From contig JAFXAD010000062.1 in assembly GCA_017522065.1 (NCBI GenBank), positions 1 through 64,000 on the forward strand: 64,000 bases of DNA. Direction: 5' to 3'. The position numbers were made by a program, and so were the translations under genes. This document shows, piece by piece, positions 8,560 through 18,232 of this stretch. Under the pieces are notes generated by a model. That model saw only the letters and a list, made by a program, of their open reading frames with translations, ran no database searches and was not told the origin of the DNA. Numbering within the stretch: the first letter of the stretch is position 1; each line of letters begins with the position of its first letter. Source of the DNA: Bacteroidales bacterium. Its GTDB lineage: Bacteria; Bacteroidota; Bacteroidia; Bacteroidales; P3.

Positions 8560-8599
8560 AGTTTTAGTCTTCGTTTTCGTACGAAGTGTTATACGAAGT

Positions 8600-9319
8600 T
8601 TATTTCTCCTTCGGAGCAACGCATTTATAGAACAGACCTGCAACAGCAGCACCTACGAGCGGAGCAACGATGAAGAGCCACAATTGGCCGCATGCACTCC
8701 AAGTAGCGCAGTCGCTGAAGAGGGCCTGGCTGATACTACGGGCAGGGTTCACGCTGGTGTTGGTCAGCGGAATGCTGATGAGGTGGATAAGTACTAAAGT
8801 GAGACCAATGGCCAAACCTGCAAACTTGCCATTCTGGTGACGGTCGTCGGTAACACCGAGGATAACCATCAGGAATACAAAGGTCAGCAGAGCCTCAACA
8901 AGGAAAGCACCACCGCAGCTGACAGCCAGATAACCGGACCCATCACCGCCATTGGCAGCCAGAAACTCAGCACCGTAGCCATTGGCAGCGAAAACACCGG
9001 TAGCACCCTTGCCAGCAGCATTCCAAATGCACAGCAGCACAGCGCCGGCGATAACGGCTCCCACAATCTGGGCAACCCAGTAGAGAAGCATGTCCTTCAG
9101 GCTCATGCGTCCGTTGACCCATACGCCAAACGAAACTGCTGGGTTCAGGTGAGCACCGCTCACATGACCGATACCGTATGCCATTGCAATAACAGTGAGA
9201 CCAAAGGCAATAGCCACACCGATGAAACCAACGTGTCCGAACAGTGCGGTACCGCAGCCGCCGAGCACCAGCACGAATGTACCAAGACATTCTGCAAGCA
9301 TTTTGTTAGTAATCTTCAT
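8600..9319 (-). CDS. aqpZ: Aquaporin Z
   Basis: This 239-residue inner-membrane channel of the MIP family has six hydrophobic helices and both NPA boxes: HLNPAVSFG with Asn59 and SVNPARS with Asn191. His179, Thr188 and Arg194 sit where the water-selective filter of aquaporins has them, which argues for a water channel rather than a glycerol facilitator. The loop at about 100-132 is enlarged and Gly/Ala-rich. It is convergent with prfB and shares the terminator at 8527-8559. Confidence 0.95.
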   Translation of the reverse strand: MKITNKMLAECLGTFVLVLGGCGTALFGHVGFIGVAIAFGLTVIAMAYGIGHVSGAHLNPAVSFGVWVNGRMSLKDMLLYWVAQIVGAVIAGAVLLCIWNAAGKGATGVFAANGYGAEFLAANGGDGSGYLAVSCGGAFLVEALLTFVFLMVILGVTDDRHQNGKFAGLAIGLTLVLIHLISIPLTNTSVNPARSISQALFSDCATWSACGQLWLFIVAPLVGAAVAGLFYKCVAPKEK

Positions 9320-9406
9320 AATTCTATGGTTTTTGAAGTTAAAATTTATATCGTTTAACGAAAAATTATCTTAACTATTGTGCAGTACCAACATTTTTTT
9401 AGCATG

Positions 9407-11887
9407 TCAGCAATGTTTCCTCACACCCCTCACGGGCTCGGCATCGAGGGGGTTGTCGGGCCAGGCATGCTTCGGATAGCGACGACGAAGTTCTTTGCGC
9501 ACTTCGAAGTAGGTCGTCTGCCAGAAGCTGCGCAGGTCGGTGGTGAGCTGCACGGGCTTGAAGCCTGGCGAGAGGAGTTCCATCAGCACGGGCACTCCGT
9601 CAACCACCGGGGTGTCTGTCAGCCCGAAACATTCCTGCAAACGGACACGCAACACCGGGACTTCGGCTCCCAGACGGTATTCCAAGCGGATGCGGCTACC
9701 GGTGGGCACGGCAATATGGGTCGGTGCCATGCGATCGACGGCCTGCTGCTGGTCGTAAGTGAGACGGCTCCATACAACCTCGCGGAGGTCTATCTTCTTT
9801 AGTTCAGCCACGCTGGTGGCATTACCGACAAAGAGCGGACCCCATTCCGGGGCACTCCGGCATACGGCATCGTTGTCCACTGATGGGAGTTCCAACTCGG
9901 GATGCCGCACGGCAATGAAGGCGATGCGTCTCTGCATATTCTGCAGCTCGTCGGTGAACGACAGCATCGATGGACCGTCCTTAACGATGGCATCGCAGAT
10001 GGCCCGCAGCACGGCTTCGCGGTGGTCGCCTGTGAGGGGTCTCGATTCCAAGAGGATGTTGCCGATGCGGCGCTCGCGGCGCGCCACAACGGAACCGGAC
10101 TTACCGTCCCAAAAGACGGTTTCGCGTTCGGTGGCAAAGGATTGAATGTCAGCGGGAGCGACATGGCTGGCCAAGAACACCTTCCCTACCCCTCCTGGTT
10201 TGCGATGCATTGAGGCAGCGACAATCCAGTCGGCACTCGACAGCGGATCTGCGAGCTCTACGGCAACAATATCACCGCCCGAGAGTTGGAACGTACCCAC
10301 ACCCTCCTTCCACGCCTTTCCGATGCGCTCGGGGTAGGCCGAAGCAAGGAGGGCCCCGACTTCGTGTGGGTTGACTGTATTATTATCTTCTTTTGTATGA
10401 GTCATTTCGGCATATTGATGGGCGACCTTAATGATGCGGCTCCATCGGCCACTACGACCGATGTCGCGTTCGCGGCGCAGGGCATCGAGACGAGTGGACA
10501 TCGCTATGTCGCCATTGCCGGCCAGCGGGTCTTTCTCTTCCAGCAGGGCTGCAATGTCTGCAGCCAGGGATTTACGTTCACGTGTGTCTGCCGTGAGCAG
10601 CATACTTGCAATTCGCGGATGGCATGGCAGTTTCGACAGTGCCCTGCCGTGGGCTGTCACTTGCCCCTCTCCGTCTATTGCACCAAGCGATTGCAACAGC
10701 TTGCGGGCATGGATAAGTGCCGACTTGGGTGGCGGCGTCAGCCACGGCAGGTGTTCCACCTCGCGCTCGCCCCAGATGGCAGCGTCGAGCACCAGCGATG
10801 CAAGGTCGGCATCCAGAATTTCCGGCCTCCGCACAGCATCCATTCGCGATTCCGACACTTTGCTCCACAAGCGGTAGCAGACACCCGCTGCCACACGACC
10901 GGCACGACCGGTGCGTTGGGTGGCCATATCTTTCGAGATGCGGACGGTCTCCATGTGGCTCAGTCCGCTACGGACATCGAAGACCATCTTACGGCATAGG
11001 CCGCTGTCCACGACCACACGCACTCCCTCGATGGTGAGCGATGTCTCGGCAATGGGGGTCGCCAGCACCACCTTTCGCTCGCCCTTTGCACTCGGAGCGA
11101 TGGCACGTGCCTGCTCGTCGTTCGACATGAGACCGTATAGAGGAAAAATTTTTGTACCCTCGAGGGCACCGGAAATCATCTCCTCGACGCGACGTATCTC
11201 GCCCTCTCCTGGCAGGAATGCCAATATGTCGCCCTCATGGTCGCGATGGGCCTGGAGGATAGTTCTCGCCGTCAGTTGCGACACATTTTGGACGTCTGCC
11301 TCCTCCTGTGTGTGAATCAAATCGACAGGGAACATCCGGCCTTCGCTCTCCAGCACGGGGCAATGCAAAACCTCGACCAAAGCAGCCGTGTCGATGGTGG
11401 CCGACATGACTACGATGCGCAGGTCGTCGCGAAGCAACTGCTGGCATTGCCGCGTCAGCGCGAAGGCTTCGTCGCTGTTCAGGCTACGCTCATGGAACTC
11501 ATCGAACACAACCACCGCAACGCCTTCCAAGGCTGGGTCATCGAGCAGCATCCGTGTCAGCACTCCTTCAGTCACCACCTCAATGCGTGTCCGTTCAGAC
11601 ACACGGCTCTCGAACCGTATCCTATAGCCAACTGTATCGCCCACGGCCTCGCCCAGCAGCCACGCCATGCGCGACGCAATCTGCCGCGCCGCCACCCGTC
11701 GGGGTTCCAGCACAACGATCTTGCCGTCGAAGTTGCAAAGCATCGTCAGCGGCAGCAGCGTCGACTTGCCGGCTCCGGGTGCTGCCGTCACTATCGCCGC
11801 CGCAGAAGTCCGCAACGTCTCGTTCAGCGTCTCCGCTATGGCCGCCACTGGCAGCCGTTCCAGTTCCTGTTTCAGTCGGTCAGTCAT
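9407..11887 (-). CDS. hrpB: ATP-dependent helicase HrpB
   Basis: This 826-residue DEAH-type RNA helicase has the HrpB architecture. Walker A is APGAGKSTLLPL (about 36-47), motif II is VFDEFHERSL, motif III is VMSATID, motif V is ATPIAETSLTIEGV and motif VI is QRTGRAGRVAAG. A helicase-associated domain and the HrpB-specific C-terminal domain follow, ending in a region (ELRRRYPKHAWPDNPLDAEP) typical of HrpB. Its length matches the family. The cellular role of HrpB is poorly defined in general. It lies downstream of proS on the same strand, but the terminator at 11992-12031 separates the two. Confidence 0.96.
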   Translation of the reverse strand: MTDRLKQELERLPVAAIAETLNETLRTSAAAIVTAAPGAGKSTLLPLTMLCNFDGKIVVLEPRRVAARQIASRMAWLLGEAVGDTVGYRIRFESRVSERTRIEVVTEGVLTRMLLDDPALEGVAVVVFDEFHERSLNSDEAFALTRQCQQLLRDDLRIVVMSATIDTAALVEVLHCPVLESEGRMFPVDLIHTQEEADVQNVSQLTARTILQAHRDHEGDILAFLPGEGEIRRVEEMISGALEGTKIFPLYGLMSNDEQARAIAPSAKGERKVVLATPIAETSLTIEGVRVVVDSGLCRKMVFDVRSGLSHMETVRISKDMATQRTGRAGRVAAGVCYRLWSKVSESRMDAVRRPEILDADLASLVLDAAIWGEREVEHLPWLTPPPKSALIHARKLLQSLGAIDGEGQVTAHGRALSKLPCHPRIASMLLTADTRERKSLAADIAALLEEKDPLAGNGDIAMSTRLDALRRERDIGRSGRWSRIIKVAHQYAEMTHTKEDNNTVNPHEVGALLASAYPERIGKAWKEGVGTFQLSGGDIVAVELADPLSSADWIVAASMHRKPGGVGKVFLASHVAPADIQSFATERETVFWDGKSGSVVARRERRIGNILLESRPLTGDHREAVLRAICDAIVKDGPSMLSFTDELQNMQRRIAFIAVRHPELELPSVDNDAVCRSAPEWGPLFVGNATSVAELKKIDLREVVWSRLTYDQQQAVDRMAPTHIAVPTGSRIRLEYRLGAEVPVLRVRLQECFGLTDTPVVDGVPVLMELLSPGFKPVQLTTDLRSFWQTTYFEVRKELRRRYPKHAWPDNPLDAEPVRGVRKHC

Positions 11888-11991
11888 ATATTTTCAATAA
11901 CGCAAACGCCTTCGGCTTATTGCCCACACTTTTCATGAGTAGGTTCCAAAGTGGTGGTCGAACGGAATTCACATGGATACATTTCGTTGGT

Positions 11992-12031
11992 AAAAAAAGA
12001 GCTGCAACAGGACGATACCTTTTGCAGCTCT
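11992..12031 (-). terminator. Rho-independent terminator of proS
   Basis: On the minus strand AGAGCTGCAA pairs with TTGCAGCTCT and is followed by seven T. It lies 22 bp beyond the proS stop. Confidence 0.9.
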
Positions 12032-12053
12032 ATCATTGTATTTGAATGCATTA

Positions 12054-13526
12054 TCAATAACTGCGGGCGAAGACCACACGACGGTGGCTGGGCTTGCCGC
12101 TGTAGATGCACTTGCCTTCTTCCTCGGGGGCGTCGAAGGGGATGCAGCGGATGGTGGCTTTGGTCTCTTCCTTGATGCGTTCTTCGGTTTCCTGTGTGCC
12201 GTCCCAGTGGCAGAGAAGGAATCCGTTCTTCTCGATTTCGACCTTGAAGTCCTCCCAGGTGTCGACCTTGCGGGTCATGCTGGCGCGGAAATCGGCAGCT
12301 TTCTTGAAGAGGTTCTGCTGGATGGTTTCCATCAACTCGTATACATGGTCGGCAATGCCCTCGATTGGCATGGTGATCTTCTCGAGAGTGTCGCGACGGC
12401 AGACCTCGCAGGTGCCATTCTCAAGGTCACGCGGACCAATGGCAAGACGAACGGGAACGCCCTTGAACTCGTACTCGTTGAACTTCCAGCCGGGCTTGTA
12501 CTCGGGACGATTGTCATATTTCACCACCAATCCCTTAGCTTCGAGAGCCTTGACGATGGGGGCGATATGCTCGTCAAGCTGAGCCATCTGCTCGTCGCTC
12601 TTGGCGATGGGAACAATGGCCACGTGGATAGGAGCCAGACGCGGCGGCAGCACGAGGCCGTTGTCATCGCTGTGGGTCATGATGAGGGCACCCATCAGAC
12701 GGGTGCTGACGCCCCACGATGTTGCCCATACGTATTCGAGTTTGTTCTCCTTGTTGAGGAACTGCACCTCGAAGGCTTTGGCGAAGTTCTGGCCAAGGAA
12801 GTGGCTGGTGCCAGCCTGCAGTGCCTTGCCGTCCTGCATCATGGCTTCGATGCAGAGGGTATCGAGGGCACCGGCGAAGCGCTCGTTGGGGCTCTTGTGA
12901 CCCTTGACAACAGGCACGGCCATATACTGTTCCACAAAGTCGGCGTAGACATCGAGCATACGACGGGTCTCAGCCTCAGCCTCCTCGCGTGTGGCGTGTG
13001 CGGTATGACCTTCCTGCCACAGGAATTCGGCGGTTCGGAGAAACATACGGGTACGCATCTCCCAGCGCACAACGTTGGCCCACTGGTTGCAGAGGATGGG
13101 CAGGTCGCGGTAGCTTTTGATCCAGTTCTTATATGTGCTCCAGATGATGGTTTCAGAGGTGGGGCGCACAATCAACTCTTCCTCGAGCTTGGCGCTGGGG
13201 TCGACAACGACGCCGTTGCCGTTAGGGTCATTCATCAGGCGGTGGTGGGTTACCACGGCACATTCCTTGGCGAAACCCTCTACATGCTCGGCCTCGCGGC
13301 TCAAGAAACTCTTCGGAATGAAGAGTGGGAAGTAGGCGTTCTGATGGCCGGTGGCCTTGAACATGCTGTCGAGCTGATGCTGCATCTTCTCCCAGATAGC
13401 ATAGCCATAGGGTTTGATGACCATACAGCCGCGCACGGCACTCTGTTCGGCCAGATCGGCACGGACGACAAGTTCGTTATACCATTCGGAGTAGTTTTCA
13501 CTACGTTTCGGAAAATCTTTTGCCAT
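12054..13526 (-). CDS. proS: Prolyl-tRNA synthetase (archaeal/eukaryotic-like short type)
   Basis: This enzyme charges tRNA-Pro with proline. The 490-residue length, without the large editing insertion of E. coli-type ProRS, and motifs such as [31 protein letters not shown] and [20 protein letters not shown] identify the short class II (type 3) form also found in Bacteroidota. The C-terminus carries the extra zinc-binding-like domain with CEVCRRDT and CIPF. A long antisense open frame covers nearly the whole gene but has no recognisable protein. The promoter is divergent from the gene at 13676. Confidence 0.97.
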   Translation of the reverse strand: MAKDFPKRSENYSEWYNELVVRADLAEQSAVRGCMVIKPYGYAIWEKMQHQLDSMFKATGHQNAYFPLFIPKSFLSREAEHVEGFAKECAVVTHHRLMNDPNGNGVVVDPSAKLEEELIVRPTSETIIWSTYKNWIKSYRDLPILCNQWANVVRWEMRTRMFLRTAEFLWQEGHTAHATREEAEAETRRMLDVYADFVEQYMAVPVVKGHKSPNERFAGALDTLCIEAMMQDGKALQAGTSHFLGQNFAKAFEVQFLNKENKLEYVWATSWGVSTRLMGALIMTHSDDNGLVLPPRLAPIHVAIVPIAKSDEQMAQLDEHIAPIVKALEAKGLVVKYDNRPEYKPGWKFNEYEFKGVPVRLAIGPRDLENGTCEVCRRDTLEKITMPIEGIADHVYELMETIQQNLFKKAADFRASMTRKVDTWEDFKVEIEKNGFLLCHWDGTQETEERIKEETKATIRCIPFDAPEEEGKCIYSGKPSHRRVVFARSY

Positions 13527-13585
13527 TTATAGTAGATGTTTAAAATTTTTTTGAATTTTATACGTTACATTTAAGTAAAAAAATG

Positions 13586-13620
13586 TACTTTTGCATACAT
13601 TATTTCGGTTTGCAAAAATA
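13586..13620. promoter_or_regulatory. Divergent promoter elements between proS and the secreted protein
   Basis: TACTTTTG (13586-13593, plus strand) and TATTTTTG (13613-13620 read on the minus strand) both match TAnnTTTG and point outward to the two flanking genes. Clear -33 boxes were not found at ideal spacing. Confidence 0.6.
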
Positions 13621-13675
13621 CTAAATAAATAGGAATTTGAAGAAAACAAACTATACACTCATAAAATAAAGACAA

Positions 13676-14884
13676 ATGAAAAAGCTTAGAACCAGCATCT
13701 TATGCACTCTTTTTTTATTGTCGGCTGTTAACGCAAACCTCTTTGCCCAATCTGCGGACGACAGCGAAAATTACTATTCCAACCCTCAAAAAGGAATAAA
13801 ACCTACTCTTCCGAAGGCTTATCACGACTCGACAGTGGTGACGAAAACCGACGATATTATTGTTGACCTCATCGGCGTCAATCCCGATTCTGTAGCCAAA
13901 CGCGACACGCTCAGAATGAAGTCTCTTTCCGGCAGGACCCAGTCCGGCTTCGAAAATCCCGGCTACTGGGGCGCCAACATCATCTATTCTTGGGATCCTT
14001 GGTACAGCCCGTTCTACAACAGCTGGTATTACCCCGGCTGGGGCGGCAGCCACTGGATGCTCTCGTTCGGCTGGGGCGCAGGCCCCTACTGGAGCTTCGG
14101 CCTCGGTTGGAACTGGGGATACGGATGGGTCTCTCCGTGGTGCGTATGGGATCCTTTCTTCTACCCCTATAGCTACTATTATCCATATAGCTACTACGCA
14201 TGGTACGGACACCCCTACGGGTGGGGATACCCTTACGGCTATGGTTCTTGGAACTACTACGGACACAACGGGTTCGGTCACCGCTATCTTGGCAACACCG
14301 GACGCACCAACTTGTCTATGCCAACTTCGCGCAGCGCCAACGGAAAAGCGGCTGCCGGACGCAGCACCGTCCGACGTGGCGGCGTAGACCTTAACAATGG
14401 CGGACGGGCTCCGAGGGGCAGCGTAAGCGGCACAGGAAACATCGGCAACCGTCACAGCACATCGGCAACCTCCTCGCGCAGCAACAGCTACAGCAACGCT
14501 CGCTATGCCAAACCTGCCACTGTCGCCAACAACCGTGTGGCTCAACGCGAAGCCCGCAACAGCAACAGACAAAGCTACTCTTCGGGCGCAGCACGCAACT
14601 CGTATGGCAACACTTCCCGCTCGTCCTACAACAACAGAAACAGCTCCACTCGCTCATTCGACAACAGGTCCTCTCGCTCCGACTCTTACAACTACCGTTC
14701 CAACAGCAGCTCACGTTCCTCATCACGCAGCACCTACAACAGCAGTTCTTCGTCGCGTAGCAGCTTCGGCAGCGGTTCCTCGTCGCGCAGCAGCTTTGGC
14801 GGCGGTTCCTCGTCGCGCAGCAGCTTTGGCGGCGGTTCCTCGTCACGTGGCGGAAGTAGCACGGGCCACAGCAGCCGCAGATAG
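13676..14884 (+). CDS. Secreted Trp/Tyr/Gly-rich and Ser/Arg-rich repeat protein, unknown function
   Basis: I do not recognise this 402-residue protein. A signal peptide (cleavage near FAQSA) is followed by a charged segment to about residue 95. An unusually aromatic region (about 95-200) follows, made of Trp, Tyr, Gly and Pro. The rest is a low-complexity Ser/Asn/Arg/Tyr-rich tail that ends in 10-residue repeats (SSSRSSFGGG). The composition suggests an exported, probably surface or periplasmic, disordered cationic protein. It lies directly before the alkaline phosphatase gene (43 bp). Signal and repeats are seen; any role is unknown. Confidence 0.8.
   Translation: MKKLRTSILCTLFLLSAVNANLFAQSADDSENYYSNPQKGIKPTLPKAYHDSTVVTKTDDIIVDLIGVNPDSVAKRDTLRMKSLSGRTQSGFENPGYWGANIIYSWDPWYSPFYNSWYYPGWGGSHWMLSFGWGAGPYWSFGLGWNWGYGWVSPWCVWDPFFYPYSYYYPYSYYAWYGHPYGWGYPYGYGSWNYYGHNGFGHRYLGNTGRTNLSMPTSRSANGKAAAGRSTVRRGGVDLNNGGRAPRGSVSGTGNIGNRHSTSATSSRSNSYSNARYAKPATVANNRVAQREARNSNRQSYSSGAARNSYGNTSRSSYNNRNSSTRSFDNRSSRSDSYNYRSNSSSRSSSRSTYNSSSSSRSSFGSGSSSRSSFGGGSSSRSSFGGGSSSRGGSSTGHSSRR
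14747..14850 (+). repeat. 30-bp in-frame tandem repeat
   Basis: About three and a half copies of a 30-bp unit start at 14747, 14777, 14807 and 14837. They encode SSRSSFGGGS-type decapeptides. The last two full copies are nearly identical, which suggests recent duplication. Confidence 0.9.
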
Positions 14885-14927
14885 TATACTCTAACTCTAA
14901 CTTCGACAACTTCAATTATCTCAACAA

Positions 14928-16091
14928 ATGAAAAAAAGCATCTTAGCTCTCGTTATATTCTCGTTTTTTGCGTCAACCTCATTCGCACAGCAAACTGTCG
15001 CTGCCAACATTGAAAAGGTCAAGAAAAGCGACAACTCTGGTTCATGGTTCGATGCAGCACCCTCACCTGCACCGCGCAAAGCAAAGAACATCATCATCAT
15101 CATCGGCGACGGCATGGGCACCGCCCAGGTCTACGCATCCGTAGTGGCACAAAAAGGCAATTCCAACTTTCTGCGCTTCCCCTTCTCCGGATTCTCGCGC
15201 ACATACTCCCACAACAAATACACCACCGACAGCGGCGCCGGCGGCACAGCCATCGTCAGCGGTCACAAGACCGACAACAAACACATTGGCGTCCTCGCCG
15301 ACGGAACTCCTGTCGAATCGTTCTTGACTACCTGCCACAATCTCGGCATGGCATCCGGATTCGTCGTAACAAGCAGTGTGCTCGACGCCACGCCAGCCAG
15401 CACATACGCACATGCTCCCTACCGCAAGATGTTCGACACCATAAGCCTGCACATGTCGCAATGCGGATTCGACGTGATGATTGGCGGCGGTCTCAGCAAC
15501 TTCAGACCTGAGAACAGAAAAGACGGTCTCAACCCTCTCGACACTCTCATCAAACGAGGCTATGACATCACCTACAGCATCGAAGAGATGAAGAAATCAT
15601 CTTCAAACAGACTGGTCACTCTCTTCTGCGAAAACTACTACGGCCCTGTGGCCCCGGGACGCGACCCCATACTTACAGAAGGCACAAAGAAAGCCCTCGA
15701 CATACTGACCAAAAATCCTAAAGGTTTCGCTCTCATGATCGAAGGATCGCAGATCGACTGGGCTTGCCACAACAACGACGCTGCCTACATGGAGGCCGAG
15801 CTGGCCGACTTCGAACAAATGCTGAAAATAGTCCTCGACTTCGCCGAACGCGACGGCAACACTCTGGTCGTCGTCACCGCCGACCATGAGACTGGCGGAC
15901 TCGTCCTGCTGGGTGGCGACATCGAAAAAGGCAAAAACGAATGCAAGTACACCACAGACGGACACTCCGGCGTAATGGTCCCGGTATTCTCGTTCGGCCC
16001 AGGAGCCGAAACCTTCTCCGGCATCCAGAACAACATCGACATCCTGCCTAAAGTCTACAAAGCCATGGGCAAAAACATCACCATCAAATAG
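14928..16091 (+). CDS. Alkaline phosphatase family protein, exported
   Basis: This 387-residue phosphomonoesterase starts with a signal peptide (cleavage near SFAQQ). The metal-site aspartate is in IIIIIGDGMG (Asp61) and the phosphorylated serine is in TTDSGAGGTAIVSG (Ser102). IDWACHNNDA and VTADHETGG supply further Zn ligands. It is somewhat shorter than E. coli PhoA but normal for Bacteroidota members. It should release phosphate from organic esters in the periplasm. It may be cotranscribed with the flanking secreted proteins, but no Pho-box-like site was recognised. Confidence 0.95.
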   Translation: MKKSILALVIFSFFASTSFAQQTVAANIEKVKKSDNSGSWFDAAPSPAPRKAKNIIIIIGDGMGTAQVYASVVAQKGNSNFLRFPFSGFSRTYSHNKYTTDSGAGGTAIVSGHKTDNKHIGVLADGTPVESFLTTCHNLGMASGFVVTSSVLDATPASTYAHAPYRKMFDTISLHMSQCGFDVMIGGGLSNFRPENRKDGLNPLDTLIKRGYDITYSIEEMKKSSSNRLVTLFCENYYGPVAPGRDPILTEGTKKALDILTKNPKGFALMIEGSQIDWACHNNDAAYMEAELADFEQMLKIVLDFAERDGNTLVVVTADHETGGLVLLGGDIEKGKNECKYTTDGHSGVMVPVFSFGPGAETFSGIQNNIDILPKVYKAMGKNITIK

Positions 16092-16138
16092 TCACACAGC
16101 CTATCTCCTGCTTAATTAACAAAACAGCACATATCAAA

Positions 16139-16954
16139 ATGAAACAACTCGTTTCCAAAGTTCTACTTGGCATCGCTCTTTGTGCTGCCGTCACAGCACA
16201 AGCCCAGATAAAACTCACCCAGGACACTATTGCCACTCCTATAATCGGATTCGACTTCGGAACCATCTTGGCTTCCGAAAAGTTCTCAACAGCCAACGGA
16301 ACGCACGACCTCTACGTGTCGCCTTACCTTTATTTCGGACTCGAAACAGGCTACAAATTCAAATCAAACTGGCTCCTCGCCATCGACGGCGGCTTAACTA
16401 TCGGGGCCAATATGGACAACCTTCGCTACAAGGAGCAGCGCATGCCGGCTGTCTTCAGCCACGACAGCGTTCCTATCGCCATCGGCACCAACGGCACGGA
16501 TGCTAACACTTCGTTCTACAACAGAGCCCTCTCGCTACGCATCGGCGGCGGACGCATCTTCACCTTGGGAAACAACAACCCCAATTCCGGCATCCTTGTC
16601 AAAGCCCTTGCCGGTATCAATCAGCAGAAGACAATATTCATGCTCAACGACGTCAACGCTCCTCAAATACAGGGCGACTACGCTCGACTCTACGACCACA
16701 AACGTCGCGGCTTCTCTCTCACAGAGAGCATTGGCTATTGGTTCATGAGCAACAACTACAATTTCTTCAACTTCTATGTCGCTCTTGAAATCACACAGCA
16801 ATGGAACCACTCTGTCAGGGATTACGTCCTTGACGAGGTGATGAATCTTCACGGGCCCGACAATACCAAATACTTCGACATGCTGTATACTATAAAGATA
16901 TGCTGGATGTTCCCCCTCAAGGGCAAAACAGCCTACGACTACTATTTCTTCTAA
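16139..16954 (+). CDS. Predicted outer-membrane beta-barrel protein, unknown function
   Basis: This 271-residue protein has a signal peptide (cleavage near AQAQI) and alternating amphipathic strands rich in aromatic residues (YVSPYLYFGLETGYKF, NFFNFYVALEITQQW). It ends in aromatic residues (AYDYYFF), a usual outer-membrane barrel signature. It lies 18 bp before waaA. No enzyme motif is visible, and it could be a structural or small-solute pore protein. Confidence 0.75.
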   Translation: MKQLVSKVLLGIALCAAVTAQAQIKLTQDTIATPIIGFDFGTILASEKFSTANGTHDLYVSPYLYFGLETGYKFKSNWLLAIDGGLTIGANMDNLRYKEQRMPAVFSHDSVPIAIGTNGTDANTSFYNRALSLRIGGGRIFTLGNNNPNSGILVKALAGINQQKTIFMLNDVNAPQIQGDYARLYDHKRRGFSLTESIGYWFMSNNYNFFNFYVALEITQQWNHSVRDYVLDEVMNLHGPDNTKYFDMLYTIKICWMFPLKGKTAYDYYFF

Positions 16955-16972
16955 ACCACACGCCACACTCTG

Positions 16973-18232
16973 ATGAGAACTCTCTACACATTAGCCATCT
17001 CCTTCTATTCCCTTGCCGTCAGAATATCATCTCCTTTCAACGGCAAGGCTGCACAGATGCGTAAAGGATGGCGCAACTGGCGGAACAACATCCCTTTCGA
17101 CAACCTGAACAGCAGCAAAGTGGCTTGGTTCCACGCCTCGTCGCTGGGCGAGTTCGAACAGGCCAGACCTGTAATAGAGTCTTTCCGCCTCCTTCATCCG
17201 GAATTTAAGACTTGCCTCACCTTCTTCTCTCCGTCGGGCTATGAATTGCGAAAAAACTACAATGGCGCCGACATCGTATGTTACCTGCCGCCCGACACGC
17301 GACGCAACGCACGCGACTTTGTCGCTGCCATACATCCCGATATAGCTTTCTTTGTAAAATACGACTTCTGGTTCAACTACTTGAACTATCTTCACAAGGC
17401 AGGAACACCGACCTACCTCTTCTCGGCAATCTTCCGCCCGTCACAATACTTCTTCAAACCTTACGGACGCTGGTTTGCAAAACAACTGTCGACTTACAGC
17501 CACATATTTGTACAAGACTCTCAATCTCTCAAACTGCTGCATTCCGTCGGCATGAAAGACTGCTCGGTAGCCGGCGACACACGCACTGACCGCGTCAAAC
17601 AAATAGCCCAATCGTCAGCATCGTTCCCGACAGTAGAAAACTTCATAAACACCGAGGGCTCACAAAACAAAGTCCTTATGGCGGGTTCTTCATGGGAACC
17701 CGACGAGCGCAACATCAAGGGTTTTCTCCAGTCATACCATGGACCGCTGAAAGTCATCCTCGCTCCGCACATGATAAACGAAGAGCACCTCAAGAGCATC
17801 GAGCACCTGTTCTCGCCTGAAAATTGCGTACGGTTCTCAGTCCTCAACGACAACCCCAACCCGTCGCTTTTCGAACGGCAAATACTGATTATCGACAACA
17901 TAGGCATGCTGTCATCGCTCTATCGTTATGCCGACATAGCCTATATCGGCGGCGGTTTTGGCAAAGGTATTCACAACACTCTCGAAGCTGTCGTCTACGG
18001 CTGCCCCGTCTGCTTCGGCCCAAACTACCTCAAATTCAAAGAAGCCCGCGACCTGATTGCCATCGGCGGCGCCAAAACATATACCACCGTCGAACAACTT
18101 GACGACATTCTCACCGACTGGCTTGACAACAGCACCTCCTACTCCGCCGCCTCGCAAGCCTGCCACAAATACATGAACGACAACCTCGGCGCAACAAACT
18201 CCATCATAAGCCAAATAAGAATTAAGGAATGA
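16973..18232 (+). CDS. waaA: 3-deoxy-D-manno-octulosonic acid (Kdo) transferase
   Basis: WaaA (KdtA, GT30) adds Kdo from CMP-Kdo to the lipid A precursor at the inner membrane. The 419-residue protein has an N-terminal membrane anchor, WFHASSLGEFEQARPVIESF, GDTRTDRVKQIAQ and the C-terminal donor-binding YIGGGFGKGIHNTLEAVVYG followed by GPNYLKFKEARDLI. Its stop overlaps the tamL start by 4 bp, so lipopolysaccharide synthesis and an outer-membrane assembly factor are coupled here. Confidence 0.96.
   Translation: MRTLYTLAISFYSLAVRISSPFNGKAAQMRKGWRNWRNNIPFDNLNSSKVAWFHASSLGEFEQARPVIESFRLLHPEFKTCLTFFSPSGYELRKNYNGADIVCYLPPDTRRNARDFVAAIHPDIAFFVKYDFWFNYLNYLHKAGTPTYLFSAIFRPSQYFFKPYGRWFAKQLSTYSHIFVQDSQSLKLLHSVGMKDCSVAGDTRTDRVKQIAQSSASFPTVENFINTEGSQNKVLMAGSSWEPDERNIKGFLQSYHGPLKVILAPHMINEEHLKSIEHLFSPENCVRFSVLNDNPNPSLFERQILIIDNIGMLSSLYRYADIAYIGGGFGKGIHNTLEAVVYGCPVCFGPNYLKFKEARDLIAIGGAKTYTTVEQLDDILTDWLDNSTSYSAASQACHKYMNDNLGATNSIISQIRIKE

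Noticed and set aside
12036..13532. A 498-codon open frame on the plus strand fully antisense to proS
   Set aside because: It has no recognisable domain and mirrors the codon structure of proS. Long antisense frames are expected in GC-balanced genes with this codon bias.
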